DNA from: RUG11462 sp045649405
GTDB taxonomy: Bacteria; Bacillota; Clostridia; Oscillospirales; Acutalibacteraceae
Reading direction: 5' to 3'
DNA length: 64,000 nucleotides
Assembly: GCA_045649405.1 (NCBI GenBank)
Contig: JAZRPW010000038.1
Span: forward strand, 1-64,000
The number at the start of each line of letters is the position of its first letter. Positions within the stretch are counted from its first letter, which is position 1. The notes beneath the pieces were generated by a model. It ran no database searches. It saw only the letters and a list, made by a program, of their open reading frames with translations, and was not told the origin of the DNA. This document shows, piece by piece, positions 60,454 to 64,000 of the stretch. A program made the position numbers and the translations under genes.

Positions 60454-61629
60454 TTATTCTTTTTTGCCTTTAAGTTGTTTTTTGTTTTCATAATAAACAA
60501 CTATTTTTTTAACAATGTCATAAATAATTGCGAAAACAGGAACACCAATAATCATACCAGTAACGCCATATAATCCACTGAAAATCAAAATTGAGAATAA
60601 TACCCAGAATGATGAAAGACCAATAGAATCGCCAACAATTTTCGGACCAATAATGTTGCCGTCAATTTGTTGTAAAACAATAATCATAATAACAAAAATC
60701 AAACATTTAATTGGACTTTCAATAAGTATTAAAATTGCTGAAGGAATTGCACCAATAAATGGACCAAAGAAAGGAATTACATTTGTAACACCAATTATTA
60801 CAGAAATTAAAACCGGGAATGGCAATCTCAAAATTACCATAAGAAGATAACACAAAACACCAATAATTGCAGAATCAACAATTTTGCCTGAAATGAAATT
60901 CAAAATAACACCATTTGCAAATTTGATTTCTTGTTTTACTACAAGCGCTGCGTTCTTTTTAAACAAAACGTCAACAAATCTTTTAAGTATAGTTTTGAAT
61001 TTTTGGCGGTCTGCCAAAAGATAAACCGCAACAATAACACCAACAAAAATGTTTTTTGTTACAACAAAGACTGATAAAACGCCGTCTCCAATACCTTTTA
61101 CAATTGCACCAATTTGACCGCTCCAACTTTCAAGCAAGTGTGTAATGTTTTCGGTGTATTTTGAAATTGCATAGGTAACGCTTTGTTTTAATTCAGCGTT
61201 GTCAGAAAGTTGATTGTCAACAAACACATAAATCTTTTCAATGTAAGCAGGAATTGAGTTGATGATTGTAACAATGCTTTCGTAAATTTGTGGAATAATT
61301 AAATAAAGAAGGACCGTTACAACGCCGATGCCAAAAATAAAACTCAATACAATGCTTAAAACCCTTGTGAACTTTGTGGCAAGTTTGCGGTTTTTTAGCT
61401 TTTTGAAAATCAATGTAAAAAGCTTTTCAAACCATGTGCAAGGAGTGTACAAAAGATAAGCAATAACTCCACCATAAATTAATGGTTTAGCTGCTGAAAC
61501 AAACAACGCCAAAACGTTTTTAATTTCTGAAACTTTGTCTAAAACAAAGAAAAGCAAAATGCTAGCGCCAAGCGCCAAAAACACAGTCAAACCAATATAA
61601 AAATACTTTTTAAATTGTTCGTTTTTCAT
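60454..61629 (-). CDS. AI-2E family transporter
   Basis: 391 residues with about eight helices (PF01594 pattern: LIYGGVIAYLLYTPCTWFEK, VPFFGPFIGAIPSAILILIESP, QQIDGNIIGPKIVGDSIGL). The family includes exporters annotated for autoinducer-2 or Na+/H+ exchange; the substrate here is not predictable. AAAAGGA ribosome binding site. Its promoter is overlapped by a perfect inverted repeat (61654-61679), so it is likely regulated. Confidence 0.92.
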   Translation of the reverse strand: MKNEQFKKYFYIGLTVFLALGASILLFFVLDKVSEIKNVLALFVSAAKPLIYGGVIAYLLYTPCTWFEKLFTLIFKKLKNRKLATKFTRVLSIVLSFIFGIGVVTVLLYLIIPQIYESIVTIINSIPAYIEKIYVFVDNQLSDNAELKQSVTYAISKYTENITHLLESWSGQIGAIVKGIGDGVLSVFVVTKNIFVGVIVAVYLLADRQKFKTILKRFVDVLFKKNAALVVKQEIKFANGVILNFISGKIVDSAIIGVLCYLLMVILRLPFPVLISVIIGVTNVIPFFGPFIGAIPSAILILIESPIKCLIFVIMIIVLQQIDGNIIGPKIVGDSIGLSSFWVLFSILIFSGLYGVTGMIIGVPVFAIIYDIVKKIVVYYENKKQLKGKKE

Positions 61630-61653
61630 ATTATTTATTCCTTTTAAAAAATA

Positions 61654-61694
61654 AAGTCTATTAGTATTATAATAGACTTCTTTCCTAATTTCAA
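61654..61694 (-). promoter_or_regulatory. AI-2E transporter promoter with overlapping inverted-repeat operator
   Basis: On the minus strand: -35 TTGAAA (61689-61694), 17-nt spacer, -10 TATAAT (61666-61671). A perfect 9-bp inverted repeat AAGTCTATT (61654-61662) / AATAGACTT (61671-61679) with 8-nt gap brackets the -10. This is placed for repressor binding. Confidence 0.7.
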
Positions 61695-61702
61695 TAGAAA
61701 TT

Positions 61703-62275
61703 TTAAATTATGATTGGTTGAATTTGTCTGTTTTCAAGCGCGTTGTGCATTGCAATAATTGTTTTGTCAAAGTCTGCAACTAACGAGCGCTCTTTTAAAA
61801 CGGGGTCATCTTGAGCATAAGGCACAAAGAAAATGTTTTTTTGGTTTTGCAAAATTCCAATGTTTTTTGCACTGGTTGAAAGACCATCGTTTGTTGAAAC
61901 TGCAATCAAAACAGGGCGATTGTTTCTAAGGTGCGCCTTTGCCGCCATTGTAACGCAAGTGTCGGTAATTCCGTTTGCGATTTTACCCAAAGTGTTGCCT
62001 GTGCATGGCTCAATGATCAAAATATCAAGCATTTTTTTAGGGCCAATCGGTTCGGCAGTAGCAATTGTGTGAATAATCTCTTTTTGGCAAATTTCTTCAA
62101 TTCTTTTAATATGGTCTTGCGCCTTGCCAAATCTTGTGTCGGTAGAATAAGCATTTTCAGACATAATCGGAATTACATTAGCACCTTGCTCTTTCAATTG
62201 CTTCATAATAGGTATAACTTTTGCAAAGGTGCAGTAAGAACCACAAAGTGCAAATCCCACCCTAATGTCATTCAT
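61703..62275 (-). CDS. dpaB: Dipicolinate synthase subunit B
   Basis: 190 residues from ATG at 62275 (MNDIRVGFALCGSYCTFAKVIP), a flavoprotein-like fold. The upstream in-frame extension of 43 residues is inside dpaA and discarded. DILIIEPCTGNTLGKIANGITDTCVTMAAKAHLRNNRPVLIAVSTNDGL is the family core. With DpaA it oxidises dihydrodipicolinate to dipicolinic acid, the calcium chelator of spores. It overlaps dpaA by 8 nt with GAAGGTTAGTGA as ribosome binding site. Confidence 0.93.
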   Translation of the reverse strand: MNDIRVGFALCGSYCTFAKVIPIMKQLKEQGANVIPIMSENAYSTDTRFGKAQDHIKRIEEICQKEIIHTIATAEPIGPKKMLDILIIEPCTGNTLGKIANGITDTCVTMAAKAHLRNNRPVLIAVSTNDGLSTSAKNIGILQNQKNIFFVPYAQDDPVLKERSLVADFDKTIIAMHNALENRQIQPIII

Positions 62276-63071
62276 AAAATTCACTAACCTTCCTATTGTT
62301 TCGTAAATGTCTGTCAATAAATTTAAAAAGTGAGTTTGCACTGCTTTGCATACAATAATTTGCAGGCAAAGCTTTTGCGTCAATATAATTAGCGTTAGCA
62401 CCAATTAGCAAACTGTTTTTTGAAGCAAGGTCAACAATTAATGCATCTTTACTAATTGAAAGAATGGTTTGAGGGCTTAAAACAGTTTGTGGAATGGTGT
62501 TAAAAATAACATTAAAAGCCGACAAATCTTCAATTTCGTTTGTGTGAATATAATTTGTTTTTTGTTGCTTTAAAAACAAAAAATCTTGTTCTTTTCTCGC
62601 ACTGACTGTAATATCTTTGCAAAACGGATTTAAAAGTTTTGTCAGTGTTTTGCCAATTCTGCCACATCCCAAAACCAAAATTTTTGCTTCAGTCAATGAA
62701 AATGGTGTGTTTAAAATGCTAAGCGCCACAGCGGTTTCGGCTGTGTAAAATGCATTTTGTAAAACAAAATTTTCATCTTGGTTATAGTCAATAACCTTTC
62801 TCTTTTCATTAAGTTTATAATCGGGAAGAAAGACAATTGTTTCTTTTGAAATGGTGTCAATAGTTTTTGCAATGTCAAAACCGGTGGTGTTAATTGTTTT
62901 GTTATCTCTTGTAAATGGCAAAGGAAAAATCACCACATCAGAGATTTTTAAAATGCTTTTTACCTTTTTAAATTCTTCATTACCACCTAAGTAAATGGTG
63001 TCGTGTTGGCGGTTTAAAAGTTTTGCTAATTCTTTTTGTCGGTGGTCATTACCAATTACAGTTATAATCAT
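62268..63071 (-). CDS. dpaA: Dipicolinate synthase subunit A
   Basis: 267 residues from the ATG at 63071. A dinucleotide-binding Rossmann segment ILVLGCGRIGKTLTKLL (about 133-149) is followed by IFNTIPQTVLS and IVDLASK. Together with DpaB it makes dipicolinate in the mother cell late in sporulation. The expected sigma-K-type element would lie just upstream; CATAAAATG on the minus strand near 63107-63115 is only a partial match. dapA and asd are not adjacent, unlike in Bacillus. Confidence 0.93.
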   Translation of the reverse strand: MIITVIGNDHRQKELAKLLNRQHDTIYLGGNEEFKKVKSILKISDVVIFPLPFTRDNKTINTTGFDIAKTIDTISKETIVFLPDYKLNEKRKVIDYNQDENFVLQNAFYTAETAVALSILNTPFSLTEAKILVLGCGRIGKTLTKLLNPFCKDITVSARKEQDFLFLKQQKTNYIHTNEIEDLSAFNVIFNTIPQTVLSPQTILSISKDALIVDLASKNSLLIGANANYIDAKALPANYCMQSSANSLFKFIDRHLRNNRKVSEFYE

Positions 63072-63157
63072 AAAACTCAACTCGCTTTAAATTTTATTTC
63101 CATTATTACATTTTATGAAAAGATAGATAATATTGTTATAAATTAAATAAATTTATG

Positions 63158-63186
63158 TTGACGAAAAAGATAAATAATGATAATAT
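63158..63186 (+). promoter_or_regulatory. Promoter of the P-type-ATPase-like gene
   Basis: TTGACG (63158-63163), 17-nt spacer, TAATAT (63181-63186), 37 nt before the start. Confidence 0.55.
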
Positions 63187-63222
63187 ATATTTAATTGAAT
63201 TTGTGAGAAAGGAATTTTTAAT

Positions 63223-64000
63223 ATGAACTTTAAATATAAAAATTCAAATAAAAATAATTTGCTTGTAAATATGTTGATTATTATGATTTCAGCAGTTCTT
63301 ACCTTTATGGGTGCAAAAATGTTTGGCGCAAAGGTTGGCGTTGTTGTTTTCGCAATTGCAATTGCAGTTTGTTTTTACAAAATTGCAATTGAAGCAATTG
63401 AAAAATTAATCAGTGGCAAAATTCATTATACATTGGTGTGTTTGGTATCTGTGTTGTGCATTTTTGCTTCACAAAAGTTTTTAATGTCAGCAATTGTTGC
63501 AATGATAATATCTTTGTCAATGACAATTTATGATTTTATAAACAGTATAATTTCAGATAAGATTTTAGAAGATGATGACAACAAGTTAAAATATGAAGTT
63601 GTAGTTTCAGAAGAACAAACTGAATTTGTTTTTGCAGATGATTTGCAAGAAGGAGATTTGGTAAAAGTTCAAAAAGGGGAATACCTTGCGTTTGACTATT
63701 TATATACCGACAAAAAGGGTGTAGAAAGAAAAACAAAAGCAGGCAAATTCAATTTTGAAACAGATGAAGAAACATTTGTAAAAGTTCAAGAAGTTGTTGA
63801 ATATGATATTGATTTTGAAGAAAGCGAGCAAGATAAAAACTCAAAGGTTTTGAAAATTGTAAAACTTTCTTCACAAGCGTATGTTTTTGCATTAATCGCG
63901 GTTGCCATTTTAATGTGTGGTTTAGATTTTGTGCAAAGCAAAGCAGTTTTACAATCAGTTTATGTTTTGGGTGTTTATTTGATTTTTGCTAATCCATTGG
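63223..64000 (+). CDS. P-type ATPase-like membrane protein (5' part, truncated by window end)
   Basis: At least 259 residues, open at the window edge; ATG with AAAGGA 9 nt upstream. Four helices are apparent in the first 105 residues, arranged like the A-B-1-2 helices of heavy-metal P-type ATPases, but there is no HMA domain or CxxC. A soluble part has DLQEGDLVKVQKGEYLAFD, like the GD..v.pGe..p.D start of the actuator domain. However, the TGES loop is replaced by acidic sequence. The last visible helix ends in IFANP, where metal pumps have CPC. It may be a catalytically altered relative. Confidence 0.6.
   Translation, partial: MNFKYKNSNKNNLLVNMLIIMISAVLTFMGAKMFGAKVGVVVFAIAIAVCFYKIAIEAIEKLISGKIHYTLVCLVSVLCIFASQKFLMSAIVAMIISLSMTIYDFINSIISDKILEDDDNKLKYEVVVSEEQTEFVFADDLQEGDLVKVQKGEYLAFDYLYTDKKGVERKTKAGKFNFETDEETFVKVQEVVEYDIDFEESEQDKNSKVLKIVKLSSQAYVFALIAVAILMCGLDFVQSKAVLQSVYVLGVYLIFANPL

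Noticed and set aside
1..64000. CRISPR arrays, insertion sequences, prophage genes, rRNA
   Set aside because: No regularly spaced identical repeats with unique spacers, no transposase or integrase motifs and no rRNA sequence were found on reading both strands.

Overview
The window is a gene-dense, low-GC chromosomal segment, most likely from an anaerobic, spore-forming Clostridia bacterium of the Oscillospiraceae/Ruminococcaceae type. This rests on AT-rich codon use, strong AGGAGG-type ribosome binding sites, TTGACA-17-TATAAT promoters, Firmicutes gene orders (ylxM-ffh-rpsP-khpA-rimM-trmD; phoH-ybeY-era-yqzL-recO; der-plsY-gpsA; tepA-ftsK), sporulation genes (dpaA/dpaB, yqfC/yqfD, YlbJ-like, SpoVB-like), a dockerin protein and a cation-pumping pyrophosphatase. 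I see no rRNA, CRISPR array, insertion sequence or prophage. The contig starts in a structured non-coding stretch and ends inside a P-type-ATPase-like gene.

Layout. 1-450: a Thr-Tyr tRNA pair on the minus strand. 0.4-12.7 kb: degV, then a plus-strand run of tepA, ftsK (with a long acidic tail), an FAD oxidoreductase, nadB-nadC, a small membrane protein, acpS, gtrA, an orphan membrane protein and yifB/comM. 12.7-17.7 kb: a secreted multidomain protein, a dockerin protein and enolase. 17.7-23.1 kb: a minus-strand block of der-plsY-gpsA, proS and a Thr-rich membrane protein. 23.1-25.1 kb: a sigma factor, a probable anti-sigma factor and an Ig-like lipoprotein. 25.1-33.9 kb: a DUF1858 protein, tmcAL, aconitase, three tandem paralogous membrane-anchored proteins (relatives of the dockerin protein), rex and a YihY protein. 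33.9-34.5 kb: a 71-residue membrane protein followed by a remarkable array of four Shine-Dalgarno/three-codon mini-ORFs and a terminator.

34.5-46.7 kb: a minus-strand housekeeping block (rpiB, tsaB, tsaE, rodA/ftsW, mutS2, recO, yqzL, era, ybeY, phoH, hppA, yqfD, yqfC). yqzL is a 52-codon gene overlapping recO. 46.7-52.3 kb: a YlbJ-like protein, a Cys-rich small protein, ptsH, and the trmD-to-ylxM signal-recognition/ribosome-maturation operon. 52.4-57 kb: two tandem secreted GH25 lysozymes and a membrane protein. 57-64 kb: a UPF0340 protein, pfkA, a SpoVB/MurJ-like flippase, an AI-2E-family transporter whose promoter is overlapped by a perfect inverted repeat, the dipicolinate synthase pair, and the truncated final gene.

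How the genes fit together. Translation and RNA maturation (SRP, RimM, TrmD, TsaB/E, TmcAL, Era, YbeY, ProS), envelope growth (PlsY/GpsA, RodA-type polymerase, flippase, lysozymes) and sporulation dominate. The accessory interest lies in the secreted and surface protein families, which share a basic C-terminal module or a propeller-like domain, and in the mini-ORF array. The mini-ORF array is the best candidate here for something undescribed.
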